This document shows positions 28,734 to 37,776 of a stretch of DNA of 42,906 bases, piece after piece. Numbering within the stretch: position 1 is the first letter of the stretch; each line of letters begins with the position of its first letter. Position numbers and translations under genes: made by a program. The stretch lies in contig JAGPMK010000012.1 of the NCBI GenBank assembly GCA_018052995.1, positions 1 through 42,906 on the forward strand. The letters are read 5' to 3'. The notes under the pieces are model-generated. The model worked only from the letters and a program-made list of their open reading frames with translations. It was not told the origin of the DNA and did not search any database. Source of the stretch: Syntrophorhabdales bacterium (GTDB lineage Bacteria > Desulfobacterota > Syntrophorhabdia > Syntrophorhabdales > Syntrophorhabdaceae).

Positions 28734-30106
28734 AACTATGGGACGGCAGGTTTAAGGAGAAGACAGACCCCTCCATGGAGAGGTTTAGCGCCTCAATCCA
28801 TTTTGATTGGCTTTTATTCAAACAGGATATAGAGGGTAGCAAGGCACACGCAGAGATGTTGGAAAGGATAGGCATTCTGACTAAAGAAGAGATGGACGCC
28901 ATAATAACCGGTCTTGAGCGGATAAAAGATGAGATAGAAAAAGGGACGTTTATCTTTTCAGAGAGCCTTGAGGATATCCATATGCACATTGAATCAAGGC
29001 TTATTGAGATGATAGGCGATGTGGGCAGAAAGTTACATACAGGCAGAAGCAGAAATGACCAGGTTTCCCTTGATATGAGGATGTTTGTAAGGGAAAGGCT
29101 TGGTGAGATTGAACAGAGCCTACAGGATTTATTAAGGATTATTATAGACCGGGCAGAAAGGGACAAAGACGCTATAATGCCAGGTTATACGCATATGCAG
29201 AGGGCACAGGTGGTTACCTTCAGCCACTATATAATGGCATACTATTCCATGCTGAAGAGGGATATGGAACGTATAAAGGATATAAGAAAAAGCCTGAATA
29301 TCCTGCCCCTTGGAAGCGGTGCCATCGCCGGTTCCACCATACCCCTTGACAGGGAATATGTAAAGGAGAGGCTGGGATTCGATGATATATCAGCAAACAG
29401 TATGGATAGCATATCAGATAGGGATTTTTGTCTTGATACAGTCTACTCTATGGCGATGATAATGCTGCATCTAAGCAGGCTGTCTGAAGACATGATTATC
29501 TTTTCAACACAGGAGTTTTCTTTTATAGGCCTCCCCGATAGTCTTTGCACGGGCAGCAGCCTTATGCCTCATAAGAAAAACGCCGACCCATTGGAGTTGA
29601 TAAGGGGGAAGGCATCACGCGTTATAGGCGATCTATTTAGTCTTTTTACACTCCTTAAGGGATTGCCAATGACCTATAATAGGGATATGCAGGAGGATAA
29701 GGAACCCCTTTTTCATGCCCTGGATACTGTTAAGCAATCTCTTTGTATAATGGGGCTTTGTATAAGGGATATGGTTATAAACAGGGAGAGGATGGCAGAT
29801 GCTGTGTATAACAGCTATATGCCTGCCGTGGAGATGACAGAATACCTTGTTTTAAAGGGTATCCCCTTCAGGGATGCCCATGCCATAGTGGGCAGGATGG
29901 TAAAAGAATGCGAAGAAAAGGGTATCCCTTTATATAAAATGAATATGGAGGAGATGAGGCGGTTTTCCCCTATCTTTTCTAATGAGGTCTATGATTACAT
30001 AGAGCCAGTAAATATCCTGAAAAACAGAAAAACGAGGGGTGCGGCATCCTTTGATGAGGTCGAGAGGTTAATTGAGAGAGAAAAAGATTATCTTAATTCT
30101 TTTTAG
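28730..30106 (+). CDS. argH: Argininosuccinate lyase
   Basis: The protein has 458 residues. It begins KLWDGRFKEKTDPSMERFSA, then HMHIESRLIE, TGRSRNDQVSLDMRMF, GYTHMQRAQ, and the fumarase superfamily signature GSSLMPHKKNADPLEL, which carries the catalytic Ser loop. It cleaves argininosuccinate to arginine and fumarate. The start is TTG at 28730, overlapping the YggS-family stop; the other nearby ATG is out of frame. The 3' end overlaps the next lipoprotein gene by 35 bases. Confidence 0.96.
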   Translation: MKLWDGRFKEKTDPSMERFSASIHFDWLLFKQDIEGSKAHAEMLERIGILTKEEMDAIITGLERIKDEIEKGTFIFSESLEDIHMHIESRLIEMIGDVGRKLHTGRSRNDQVSLDMRMFVRERLGEIEQSLQDLLRIIIDRAERDKDAIMPGYTHMQRAQVVTFSHYIMAYYSMLKRDMERIKDIRKSLNILPLGSGAIAGSTIPLDREYVKERLGFDDISANSMDSISDRDFCLDTVYSMAMIMLHLSRLSEDMIIFSTQEFSFIGLPDSLCTGSSLMPHKKNADPLELIRGKASRVIGDLFSLFTLLKGLPMTYNRDMQEDKEPLFHALDTVKQSLCIMGLCIRDMVINRERMADAVYNSYMPAVEMTEYLVLKGIPFRDAHAIVGRMVKECEEKGIPLYKMNMEEMRRFSPIFSNEVYDYIEPVNILKNRKTRGAASFDEVERLIEREKDYLNSF

Positions 30107-31073
30107 TATAGCCCTTTTTTTTAGTGTTATATCTTGTGGTAAAAAAGGCGACCCCATACCAAGGGGCCTCCCAATTCCTGAGGATATAACAGACCTCACA
30201 GGTGAGGTAAAAGATGGTGTTCTTTTTCTTTCGTTCACTATACCAAAAAAAAACAAGGATGGTAGCGAGATAAAGAACCTTGAGGGGTTCAGGGTATATA
30301 AGGGATGCGGTAGCTGTTTCGGTGTCCTTAACCTTTTTAAGGATATAAAGATGGATTCACAACAGGGCTACACTATCTATAACGGAAGACTTTTTATCTT
30401 CGATGATGATCTACAGGAGGGACAGGCATATTCATACAAGGTGATTCCATATACAAGGAATATAGTAAGGGGGAATGAGTCTAATGCCTTTACAATAAAA
30501 TGGAACGCCCCCCCTAAGCCCCCATCAGGTTTAACAAAAAAAGAGGAGGATGAGGCGGTAGAGCTTGAATGGAAGAAAGAGGATGGTATTTTATATAATG
30601 TGTATCGATGGGTTGATAATACATATCCCCTTTTTCCTCTGAATAGCAAACCTCTAGCAATATCAAAATACAGGGACTCAGGGTTGATAAATGATAAAAG
30701 ATATAGCTATGAGGTAAGGGCTGTCATGGAGAAGGCTGGTATGCTTTGGGAGGGTGAAGGCGCAAGGATTGAGGCGACACCGAGAGATAATACCCCGCCT
30801 GGCATACCCCTTGATGTCCAGGCTGAGCACAAAGACGGTAGCATTGCTTTAACATGGAGATGGGGCACAGAAAAGGATCTAATGGGTTATTATGTTTACA
30901 GGATTAGCGATGGTATTACAGAAAGGCTTACAAAAGAGCCGGTAAGGACAAATACATTTACAGATGATAAGATACCAGATAGCCGCTATCTGTCATATTA
31001 TGTAACCTCTGTGGATATGAATGGAAACGAGAGCGAACCATCTCAGGAACAGATAATAATGTTAAAGGATTAA
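30072..31073 (+). CDS. Lipoprotein with LptM-like lipobox and fibronectin-III-like repeats
   Basis: The protein has 333 residues. A TTG start at 30072 (GAGAGG upstream) inside argH gives a lipoprotein signal peptide with lipobox SVISC and a mature start CGKKGDPIP, like the CGxKGPL start of LptM/YifL lipoproteins. The remainder has about two or three fibronectin type III-like modules (LEGFRVYKG, YSYKVIPYTRN, LEWKKEDGILYNVYRW, TPPGIPLDVQAEHK, LMGYYVYRI). It is probably anchored to the outer membrane periplasmic face. LptM in E. coli assists LptD assembly; whether this longer protein does is unknown. The argH-lipoprotein-lysA order resembles the yifL-dapF linkage of enterobacteria. Confidence 0.85.
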   Translation: MREKKIILILFSIALFFSVISCGKKGDPIPRGLPIPEDITDLTGEVKDGVLFLSFTIPKKNKDGSEIKNLEGFRVYKGCGSCFGVLNLFKDIKMDSQQGYTIYNGRLFIFDDDLQEGQAYSYKVIPYTRNIVRGNESNAFTIKWNAPPKPPSGLTKKEEDEAVELEWKKEDGILYNVYRWVDNTYPLFPLNSKPLAISKYRDSGLINDKRYSYEVRAVMEKAGMLWEGEGARIEATPRDNTPPGIPLDVQAEHKDGSIALTWRWGTEKDLMGYYVYRISDGITERLTKEPVRTNTFTDDKIPDSRYLSYYVTSVDMNGNESEPSQEQIIMLKD

Positions 31074-31076
31074 GCA

Positions 31077-32336
31077 ATGAATTTTTTCCACTACAAAGGC
31101 GACGAGCTATACTGTGAAGAGCTGCCAGTAGAGGGTATAGCAAAAAAAACAAAGACCCCCGTATACATCTATAGCTACAAGACCCTGAAGAGACACTATG
31201 AGGTATTTAATAGCGCCTTTCGCGGTCTTAACCATATGGTCTGTTACTCCTGTAAGGCAAATTCAAATATTGCCGTAATAGCAGTCTTTGGCAGCCTTGG
31301 CGGAGGGGCAGACATCGTATCCGGTGGCGAGCTTTTTAGGGTATCCAGGGCTGGCATACCCCCTGAGAGGGTTGTATATTCCGGGGTTGGCAAGACAGGA
31401 GAGGAGATAACAAGGGCAATAAAAACAGGCATACTCATGATAAACATAGAATCTGAGGGTGAGCTTAACCTTATCTCAAAGATAGCCACAAGGATGAAAA
31501 AAGAGGTAGGGGTATCCATAAGGGTTAACCCCCAGATTGACCCCAAGACACACCCTTATATAACAACTGGGCTGAAGAAGAATAAGTTTGGTATCGTATG
31601 GGAGGATGCCATAAGGCTTTATAAGATTATCAAAGAGAGCAGATACTTAGTGCCTATAGGTGTATCATCCCATATAGGGTCGCAGATACTCGAGCTTTCA
31701 CCGTTTTTAGATGCCGTGAGGTCCCTTAGGGAGATGGTATACCAGTTAAGGGATATGGGTATAGGGATAAGATACCTGGATATCGGAGGCGGTCTTGGTA
31801 TAACATATAAGGATGAGGCAGCACCCCATCCTGAGGAATACGCTGGGGCCATTAAGGAGGAATTGAAGGATGCAGGGATTACGCTGATACTTGAGCCCGG
31901 GAGGGTCCTTGTAGGTAACAGCGGAATACTGGTTACAAGGGTTATCAATGTAAAAATTGTGTCTGAAAAGACATTCGTTATAGTTGATGGTGCCATGAAC
32001 GACCTGATACGGCCGTCTTTATATGATGCCTATCATGAGATTGTCCCTGTGCACAAAAGAGAATCAAAAAAAGAAAAGGTAGATGTGGTAGGCCCTATCT
32101 GCGAATCCGGTGATTTTTTTGCAAAGGACCGTTTGCTGTCCCAGCTACAGGAGGGTGACCTTATAGCCATAAAAGGGGCTGGTGCATATGGTTTTTCCAT
32201 GTCATCTAATTATAATTCAAGGAGGAGGCCGCCTGAGGTGCTTGTAGTAGATGAACATTATTTTATAATAAGGAAGAGGGAGACCATGAGAGACCTCATA
32301 CGAGGCGAGTCTATTCCAGAATTTTTGAGGGTATAA
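31077..32336 (+). CDS. lysA: Diaminopimelate decarboxylase
   Basis: The protein has 419 residues, a fold III PLP enzyme. YSCKANSNIAV carries the PLP lysine, GGGADIVSGGELFRV and KFGI are typical, SSHIGSQILELSPF is the HIGSQ motif, DIGGGLGI binds phosphate, LEPGRVLVGNSG follows, and GPICESGDFFAKDR contains the substrate Cys-Glu-Ser. It converts meso-diaminopimelate to lysine. The gene begins three bases after the lipoprotein stop and ends two bases before dapF. Confidence 0.97.
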   Translation: MNFFHYKGDELYCEELPVEGIAKKTKTPVYIYSYKTLKRHYEVFNSAFRGLNHMVCYSCKANSNIAVIAVFGSLGGGADIVSGGELFRVSRAGIPPERVVYSGVGKTGEEITRAIKTGILMINIESEGELNLISKIATRMKKEVGVSIRVNPQIDPKTHPYITTGLKKNKFGIVWEDAIRLYKIIKESRYLVPIGVSSHIGSQILELSPFLDAVRSLREMVYQLRDMGIGIRYLDIGGGLGITYKDEAAPHPEEYAGAIKEELKDAGITLILEPGRVLVGNSGILVTRVINVKIVSEKTFVIVDGAMNDLIRPSLYDAYHEIVPVHKRESKKEKVDVVGPICESGDFFAKDRLLSQLQEGDLIAIKGAGAYGFSMSSNYNSRRRPPEVLVVDEHYFIIRKRETMRDLIRGESIPEFLRV

Positions 32337-32338
32337 TT

Positions 32339-33157
32339 ATGTCTGATATGGAATTTGAGTTTTATAAGCTAAACGCAAGTGGTAATGATTTTATTCTTAT
32401 AGACAACAGAGAGGGATTCGTTTATGAAAAATACAGTGATATCAAAGACTTTATTGTCAGGATATGCAGACAGCACCACTCAGTGGGCGCAGACGGTGTT
32501 ATCCTCATTGAGAGATCCGATAAGGCTGATTTTAGGTGGAGATTTTTTAATTCTGATGGGTCAGAGGCAGAGATGTGCGGCAATGGGGGTAGGTGTGCTG
32601 CAAGATATGCATTTATAAAGGGTATTGCAGGCGCCCAAATGGTCTTTGAGACACTTGCTGGGCTTATAAAGGCAGAGATAGATTCAAGCAAGGTGAAGCT
32701 TCAGCTTACAACCCCTGAGAATATGAGACTTGATTACCCTATAAGGCTTGAAGACAGGGAGGTATTTATAAACAGCGTTAATACAGGTGTCCCCCATGCT
32801 GTCTTGATTATCGATGATATTGAACATGCCCCTGTTGAGGACCTGGGAAGAAAAATAAGATACCACAGTGTCTTTGGTGCCGGCGGGTCAAATGTGAATT
32901 TTGTGCAGGTTATTGACCAGGATAATGTGAAGGTAAGGACCTATGAGAGGGGTGTAGAGGGTGAGACCCTTGCCTGCGGAACAGGTGCGGTTGCTACAGG
33001 CGTTATATTAAAGGAAAAGGGGCTTGTAAGGAGCCCGGTGGGTATCTGGACAAGAGGTGGTGAAAAGATAACCATATATATTGATAAAGAGGTTTATCTC
33101 GAGGGCGAATCGAGGATTGTTTTCAGGGGGGAGCTCAACAGAGAGGCTCTTTTGTAA
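32339..33157 (+). CDS. dapF: Diaminopimelate epimerase
   Basis: The protein has 272 residues. Both catalytic cysteines are visible: EMCGNGGRCAARYAF and LACGTGAVATGV. FYKLNASGNDFILIDNR is the DapF opening and VGADGVILIERS follows. It interconverts LL- and meso-diaminopimelate. The ATG at 32339 is used, although a second ATG three codons in is equally possible. It lies two bases after lysA, with dapA next. Confidence 0.96.
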   Translation: MSDMEFEFYKLNASGNDFILIDNREGFVYEKYSDIKDFIVRICRQHHSVGADGVILIERSDKADFRWRFFNSDGSEAEMCGNGGRCAARYAFIKGIAGAQMVFETLAGLIKAEIDSSKVKLQLTTPENMRLDYPIRLEDREVFINSVNTGVPHAVLIIDDIEHAPVEDLGRKIRYHSVFGAGGSNVNFVQVIDQDNVKVRTYERGVEGETLACGTGAVATGVILKEKGLVRSPVGIWTRGGEKITIYIDKEVYLEGESRIVFRGELNREALL

Positions 33158-33178
33158 TAAACAAAACAAGGAGGAAGC

Positions 33179-34063
33179 ATGGAGCTTAAAGGTGTTTATA
33201 CGGCATTGGTAACACCATTTAGAGATTATGCAATTGATGAGGAGGGCTTTAAAAGGCTTCTTGACCTTCAGTTGAAGGCAAGGGTGGATGGCCTTGTCCC
33301 CTGTGGCTCTACAGGTGAGGCCGCTACCCTGGATTATGATGAACATGCCAGGGTCATTAAGCTTACCGTAGAGCATGTAAAGGCCACCGTCCCTGTCATG
33401 GCAGGAACTGGTTCAAACTCCACAAAGGAGGCCATAGAGCTTACTGAGAGCGCAAAAAAGATAGGCGCAGACATGTGCCTTCTTACAACCCCATATTATA
33501 ACAAACCAACACAGGAGGGTCTCTACAGACACTATAAAAAGATAGCTGAAGAGGTGGATATACCCTTGGTTCTTTATAATATCCCTGGGAGGACAGGGAT
33601 AAACATGACAGCCGAGACAATATACAGGCTTTCCCAGATACCTAATATAATAGGCGTTAAGGAGGCATCAGGGTCCCTTACCCAGGTATCTGAGATATAC
33701 AGATTGACAAAGGGTAGGTTTGTTATCATGTCAGGGGATGATAACCTATTCCTGCCCATGATGAGTGTAGGATGTAGGGGGGTAATCTCGGTTGTATCCA
33801 ACATATTTCCTGAAAGAATGATAGATCTCTATAAGGCATTCTTAGTGGAAAAGGATATCCATAAGGCAATGGATATCCATACAGGGCTTATGCCTCTTAT
33901 GCAGGCAATGTTTATAGAGACAAACCCTATACCGGTAAAGGCGGCATTGTCGTATATGGGTATCATGGGAAATGAATTAAGGCTCCCCCTGTGCCCCCTT
34001 ATTGAGAAGAACAGTGCCATATTGAGGGATATATTAAAGGAGTATGGGCTGTTAAAAGATTAA
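33179..34063 (+). CDS. dapA: 4-hydroxy-tetrahydrodipicolinate synthase
   Basis: The protein has 294 residues. GVYTALVTPFRD, the CGSTGEAATLDYDEH motif, GTGSNSTKEAIELTESAKKIGAD, PYYNKPTQEGLYRHY with the catalytic Tyr, PGRTGINM, and GVKEASGSL with the Schiff-base Lys are all standard. It condenses pyruvate with aspartate semialdehyde. A strong AAGGAGGA ribosome binding site precedes the ATG. Followed by dapB after 18 bases. Confidence 0.97.
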   Translation: MELKGVYTALVTPFRDYAIDEEGFKRLLDLQLKARVDGLVPCGSTGEAATLDYDEHARVIKLTVEHVKATVPVMAGTGSNSTKEAIELTESAKKIGADMCLLTTPYYNKPTQEGLYRHYKKIAEEVDIPLVLYNIPGRTGINMTAETIYRLSQIPNIIGVKEASGSLTQVSEIYRLTKGRFVIMSGDDNLFLPMMSVGCRGVISVVSNIFPERMIDLYKAFLVEKDIHKAMDIHTGLMPLMQAMFIETNPIPVKAALSYMGIMGNELRLPLCPLIEKNSAILRDILKEYGLLKD

Positions 34064-34081
34064 ACAAGGCAGGTATGCAAT

Positions 34082-34858
34082 ATGATAAGACTGATTATAA
34101 CCGGTGCAGCAGGCAAGATGGGCAAGGCAGTTTTCAATATTATCTCACAGGATAAAGGGTTTGAGATAACAGGGCTTGTGGAGCGAAAGGGTCACCCTCT
34201 CGCAGGTACTGACGAACCTGGGACTCATATTAAAATAAGGGATGACATAGAAGAGGTAATAGATAATGGTGATGTTATTATAGATTTTACAGAACCAGTA
34301 TCATCCATGGAACACCTAAGACTTGCCAGGGAGCACAAAAAAGCCATTGTTATAGGGACGACGGGATTCTCCAATGAAGATTCAGCACGGATAATGGAGG
34401 TAAAAGACACAAGGGTGGTGTTTTCACCTAATATGAGTATAGGCATGAATCTTATGTTTGACCTTGTAGACAGGGCAGTGAGGATACTCAAAGACAATTT
34501 TGATATAGAGATTATGGAGATGCATCATAAGTGGAAAAAGGACGCCCCGAGCGGAACAGCCTTGAGGCTGAAGGATATAATAGAGCAGACTGACGTAGCA
34601 AGGTCATGGAAAGAGGTATATGGAAGGCAGGGTATAACAGGCGAAAGGAAAAAGGATGAAATGGGGATTCTTGCATTAAGGGGCGGTGATATTATAGGCG
34701 AGCACACAATTTTTTTTGCAGGCACCGGTGAGAGGTTAGAGATGATCCACAGGGCTTATTCCCGTGATAACTTTGCCAGAGGCGCCCTCATAGCCGCCAG
34801 ATGGTTGATCAACCAACCTAATGGCGTATATACCATGAGGGATGTTTTATGCCTATAA
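34082..34858 (+). CDS. dapB: 4-hydroxy-tetrahydrodipicolinate reductase
   Basis: The protein has 258 residues. ITGAAGKMGKAVFN binds NAD(P)H, VIDFTEPVSSMEH and IGTTGFSNED are typical, SPNMSIGMNLMFDL precedes MEMHHKWKKDAPSGTALRL, whose His and Lys are catalytic, and ALRGGDIIGEHTIFFAGTGERLE is conserved. It is the last gene of the lysine cluster. The acyl-transfer genes dapD/dapE, or dapL, are not here, although the aminotransferases downstream were considered. Confidence 0.96.
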   Translation: MIRLIITGAAGKMGKAVFNIISQDKGFEITGLVERKGHPLAGTDEPGTHIKIRDDIEEVIDNGDVIIDFTEPVSSMEHLRLAREHKKAIVIGTTGFSNEDSARIMEVKDTRVVFSPNMSIGMNLMFDLVDRAVRILKDNFDIEIMEMHHKWKKDAPSGTALRLKDIIEQTDVARSWKEVYGRQGITGERKKDEMGILALRGGDIIGEHTIFFAGTGERLEMIHRAYSRDNFARGALIAARWLINQPNGVYTMRDVLCL

Positions 34859-34864
34859 CCCAGT

Positions 34865-34882
34865 TTGATAAATATTTCTCTT
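34865..34882 (+). promoter_or_regulatory. Rex-box-like repeat, copy 1
   Basis: TTGATAAATATTTCTCTT occurs here and again at 34928 with no mismatch. It is a partial palindrome around AAATATTT and resembles the Rex operator pattern TTGTGAAATATTTCACAA. It lies 120 bases before the rex start, just after dapB. Confidence 0.5.
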
Positions 34883-34927
34883 TATGTATATCTTCATTCC
34901 TTTTAAGGCCTGTGTAGCAGGTTAAGC

Positions 34928-34945
34928 TTGATAAATATTTCTCTT
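34928..34945 (+). promoter_or_regulatory. Rex-box-like repeat, copy 2
   Basis: This is an identical 18-base copy, exactly 63 bases (six helical turns) after copy 1, so both would face the same side of the DNA. A possible -35 (TTGCAA, 34944-34949) overlaps its end, with GATAAT at 34969-34974 at a 19-base gap. Autoregulation of rex is the natural reading. Confidence 0.5.
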
Positions 34946-35001
34946 GCAATCTCCCATAATAACTGATAGATAATACAAACACTTAATCTTCAGGTGACAG
35001 T

Positions 35002-35643
35002 ATGGCTAAATACCCAAAGATTCCAGAGGCAACAGTTAGGAGATTATCGAGTTATCTTAAATGCCTCGAGGAGCTCGAATCAAAAAATGAAAAGGTTGCC
35101 TCCAGCTCTACCCTTGCATCTATCAGCAACGTGAACCCTGCCCAGGTAAGAAAGGACTTTGCCTATTTTGGTGAATTCGGGATAAGGGGTATGGGCTACA
35201 ACATTGCAGAGCTAAAGGAGCACATAAAAAAGATACTCGGGATAGATAGGGAATGGAGAATTGCGGTTGTAGGTATTGGTAATCTTGGCAGCGCTCTTCT
35301 CGTTTATAAGGATTTTTTAAAGCAGAACTATAGGATTGTTGCCGCCTTTGATATAGACCCTGTTAAGGTGATAGGACATATATCAGAGAGAATGGGCAGG
35401 CCTGTCGAGATACTTCATGTGAACAGGCTGAAAGAGGTTGTTGAGGCAAGAGATATTGAGATAGGTATTATCACTGTCCCTCCCAATGAGGCGCAGAAGG
35501 TTGCCAACCAGTTAGTGGAGGCAGGGATTAAGGGTATACTTAATCTGTCTCCTGCACCGGTCAGTGCCACGGATAATGTAAAGGTGAGAAATTTATTCTT
35601 TACATCTGCCCTTGACAATCTGGTATACTATCTTACGAATTAA
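35002..35643 (+). CDS. rex: Redox-sensing transcriptional repressor Rex
   Basis: The protein has 213 residues. The N-terminal winged helix has PEATVRRLSSYLKCLEEL and SNVNPAQVRKDFAYFGEFG, the latter the Rex recognition helix, and the Rossmann domain has GIGNLGSALLVYKDF with FDIDP. Rex binds NADH and NAD+ and leaves DNA when NADH rises, typically controlling fermentative and respiratory genes. AGGTGA precedes ATG. Two matching operator-like repeats stand upstream. A small membrane protein and bioD follow closely. Confidence 0.96.
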   Translation: MAKYPKIPEATVRRLSSYLKCLEELESKNEKVASSSTLASISNVNPAQVRKDFAYFGEFGIRGMGYNIAELKEHIKKILGIDREWRIAVVGIGNLGSALLVYKDFLKQNYRIVAAFDIDPVKVIGHISERMGRPVEILHVNRLKEVVEARDIEIGIITVPPNEAQKVANQLVEAGIKGILNLSPAPVSATDNVKVRNLFFTSALDNLVYYLTN

Positions 35644-35652
35644 GGGGCCCTT

Positions 35653-35862
35653 ATGTGGAAGATAATAAGCACCATCATAGAGATGTTCATATACTCTGCT
35701 GCCTATATTGTGGTGCTGCTTATATCTATTAAGATAGTAGGCGCCTCTCTATGTGCTGATTTTGAAAAAAAGATTGCCGTGGAAGGTAATACAGGATTAT
35801 CCATTATCTGTGGCTGCCTTCTTATTGGTATTGCTATAATAATGTCAGGTGTTTTACGTTAA
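35653..35862 (+). CDS. Small membrane protein, DUF350-like
   Basis: The protein has 69 residues with two hydrophobic helices (about 8-30 and 47-67) joined by a short acidic segment (DFEKKIAVEGNTG). The arrangement IAVEGNTGLSIICGCLLIGI resembles one unit of DUF350 membrane proteins, but I cannot be sure. It begins nine bases after rex and its TAA overlaps the bioD ATG, which argues that it is real and co-translated. Confidence 0.7.
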   Translation: MWKIISTIIEMFIYSAAYIVVLLISIKIVGASLCADFEKKIAVEGNTGLSIICGCLLIGIAIIMSGVLR

Positions 35863-36584
35863 TGAAGTCATTATTTATAACAGGGACAGATACAGGAGTG
35901 GGCAAAACAACCATATCAGCCTGCCTGTCTGCATTTCTTTCAATCAATAAGAGACTCAATGTAGGTGTAATGAAGCCCTTTGAGACCGGGCTTTCCAAGC
36001 GGAACAAAGACCAGCTCCCCTGGGATGCCATATGCCTTAAGGAGGCGTCAGGGAGTCCAGATGACCTGAACATGATAAGTCCATATACCTTTGAGGCACC
36101 TGTTGCCCCAGAGGTCGCCGCCTATCGAGAGAATATCCAGATTGATCTCAGTATGGTGGACAGGATCTATAAAAAAATGCTGGAAGAGCACGATATTATG
36201 ATTATAGAGGGTGCTGGTGGCGTATTGGTTCCTATAAAAAGAAAATTTTTCTATGGTGACTTAATCAAAAGATGGGGATGCCCTACAATAATTGTTTCAA
36301 GGCTTGGATTAGGGACAATAAACCATACCCTCCTGACTGCAGGATATTTAAAAACAAGGGGTATAAAGATAGTGGGTGTTATCCTTAATAATCATGACGG
36401 CGTCAGTGACATTGCAGCAAAAACAAATCCTGAGATCCTCTCGACATACCTCAAATGCCCTATCCTCGGTATATTTCCACACAAAAAGGGTCTGCTAAAG
36501 GAGGGGATGAACAGACAGCACCTCGCAAGGACATTTGCAAAACATATAGACACAGACACATTTTTGAAAGAGGCGAATCTGTGA
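35862..36584 (+). CDS. bioD: Dethiobiotin synthase
   Basis: The protein has 240 residues. LFITGTDTGVGKTTISACL is the BioD P-loop, VMKPFETG carries the substrate lysine region, IIEGAGGVLVPI is the conserved glycine motif, and VILNNHDG is the nucleotide-binding segment. It closes the ureido ring of dethiobiotin. No other bio gene is adjacent. It converges with the aminotransferase gene, with eight bases between stops and no visible terminator. Confidence 0.94.
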   Translation: MKSLFITGTDTGVGKTTISACLSAFLSINKRLNVGVMKPFETGLSKRNKDQLPWDAICLKEASGSPDDLNMISPYTFEAPVAPEVAAYRENIQIDLSMVDRIYKKMLEEHDIMIIEGAGGVLVPIKRKFFYGDLIKRWGCPTIIVSRLGLGTINHTLLTAGYLKTRGIKIVGVILNNHDGVSDIAAKTNPEILSTYLKCPILGIFPHKKGLLKEGMNRQHLARTFAKHIDTDTFLKEANL

Positions 36585-36592
36585 ATAGTTTT

Positions 36593-37771
36593 TTATTGCC
36601 TTATATCTCTTATTGCCTCTTTAAAATATGAGGCCGACCTTTCAATCACATCCATCTCTACACAGTATGCGAGCCTGAAATAACCCCTTCTTCCGAAACC
36701 TGCCCCTGGAACAGCCAGTATGTGGTATCTCTGGAGGTGTTTTATAAACTCTATGTCATCCTCAATGGGAGATTTGGGGAATATATAGAATGCGCCAAGG
36801 GGTTTTACGGCCTCGTACCCTAAATCTGTAAGCATATTGTATATGGCATCCCTCTTTTTCTGATAGTCTTCAATGTCAACACTATTTTTTTGAAAATCCT
36901 TCACAAGCCTCTGCATAGTGGCGGGGGCATTTATAAACCCGAGTATCCTATTTGCAAAGATTGTTGCATCAATAAGGGGTTGGGCATCTTTTATCATGGG
37001 CGAGATGGTTATATAGCCTATCCTCTCACCGGGGAGGGCAAGGTCCTTTGAGTGGGACATTATAGCCACTGTATCCTCATATATTTTGAATATATCAGGT
37101 AAGCTTGCCCCATCATATATTATTTTTCTATACGCCTCGTCAGAGATGACAAATATCCGATGTTTGTCTGATGTGTGTTTTCTAAGAAGAGAGGCGAGGG
37201 ATTTTAGCTCATCTTCATCATATATGACACCTGTGGGGTTATTTGGGGAGTTTATAATTATGGCTTTTGTTTTTTCATTAATGGCATTTTTTATGGCCTC
37301 TATGTCAAGGTGAAAATCCTCTTTTGTCTCCACAAGCCTCATAGTCCCACCGTGATTCTCTATATAGAATTTAAACTCCACGAAAAAGGGGTTCAGGACA
37401 ATAACCTCATCGCCCGGGTCAAGAAGCGCCTTTAATGTGATATTTATTCCGCCAGCAGACCCCACAGTCATTATAATATGGTCTTTTGTGAAGGGAAGAC
37501 CAGTCCTCTCTCTGTGAAAAGCCGCTATCTCCTCCCTCACCTCCTCATAGCCGCTATTTGTCATATAGCGGTGCATACCCTTTTTTTCAGAGCCTATAAG
37601 CCTGGCAAGTTCTTTTTTCAGAGCCTTTGGTGGCTCTGTAATAGGATTTCCAAGGGTGAAATCAAATATATTTTCATCGCCATAGACTTTTTTGAGTCTT
37701 TCCCCCTCTTCAAACATAGCCCTTATCCAGGAAGAGCCCTTCATTGATTCTGAGATCTTTTTCGATATCAT
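36593..37771 (-). CDS. Class I/II PLP aminotransferase, copy 2 of tandem pair
   Basis: The protein has 392 residues, fold type I. IFDFTLGNPITEPP at the start, GSAGGINITLKALLDPGDEV (PLP ring contact region), INSPNNPTGVIYDEDEL, ISDEAYRKIIYDG, and SHSKDLALPGERIGYI with the PLP Lys in SHSK are visible. The substrate is uncertain; relatives are annotated as aspartate or alanine aminotransferases. It begins five bases after the paralogue at 37777 and must share its transcript. It looks intact, with no missing PLP residue. Confidence 0.92.
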   Translation of the reverse strand: MISKKISESMKGSSWIRAMFEEGERLKKVYGDENIFDFTLGNPITEPPKALKKELARLIGSEKKGMHRYMTNSGYEEVREEIAAFHRERTGLPFTKDHIIMTVGSAGGINITLKALLDPGDEVIVLNPFFVEFKFYIENHGGTMRLVETKEDFHLDIEAIKNAINEKTKAIIINSPNNPTGVIYDEDELKSLASLLRKHTSDKHRIFVISDEAYRKIIYDGASLPDIFKIYEDTVAIMSHSKDLALPGERIGYITISPMIKDAQPLIDATIFANRILGFINAPATMQRLVKDFQKNSVDIEDYQKKRDAIYNMLTDLGYEAVKPLGAFYIFPKSPIEDDIEFIKHLQRYHILAVPGAGFGRRGYFRLAYCVEMDVIERSASYFKEAIRDIRQ

Positions 37772-37776
37772 TTTTA

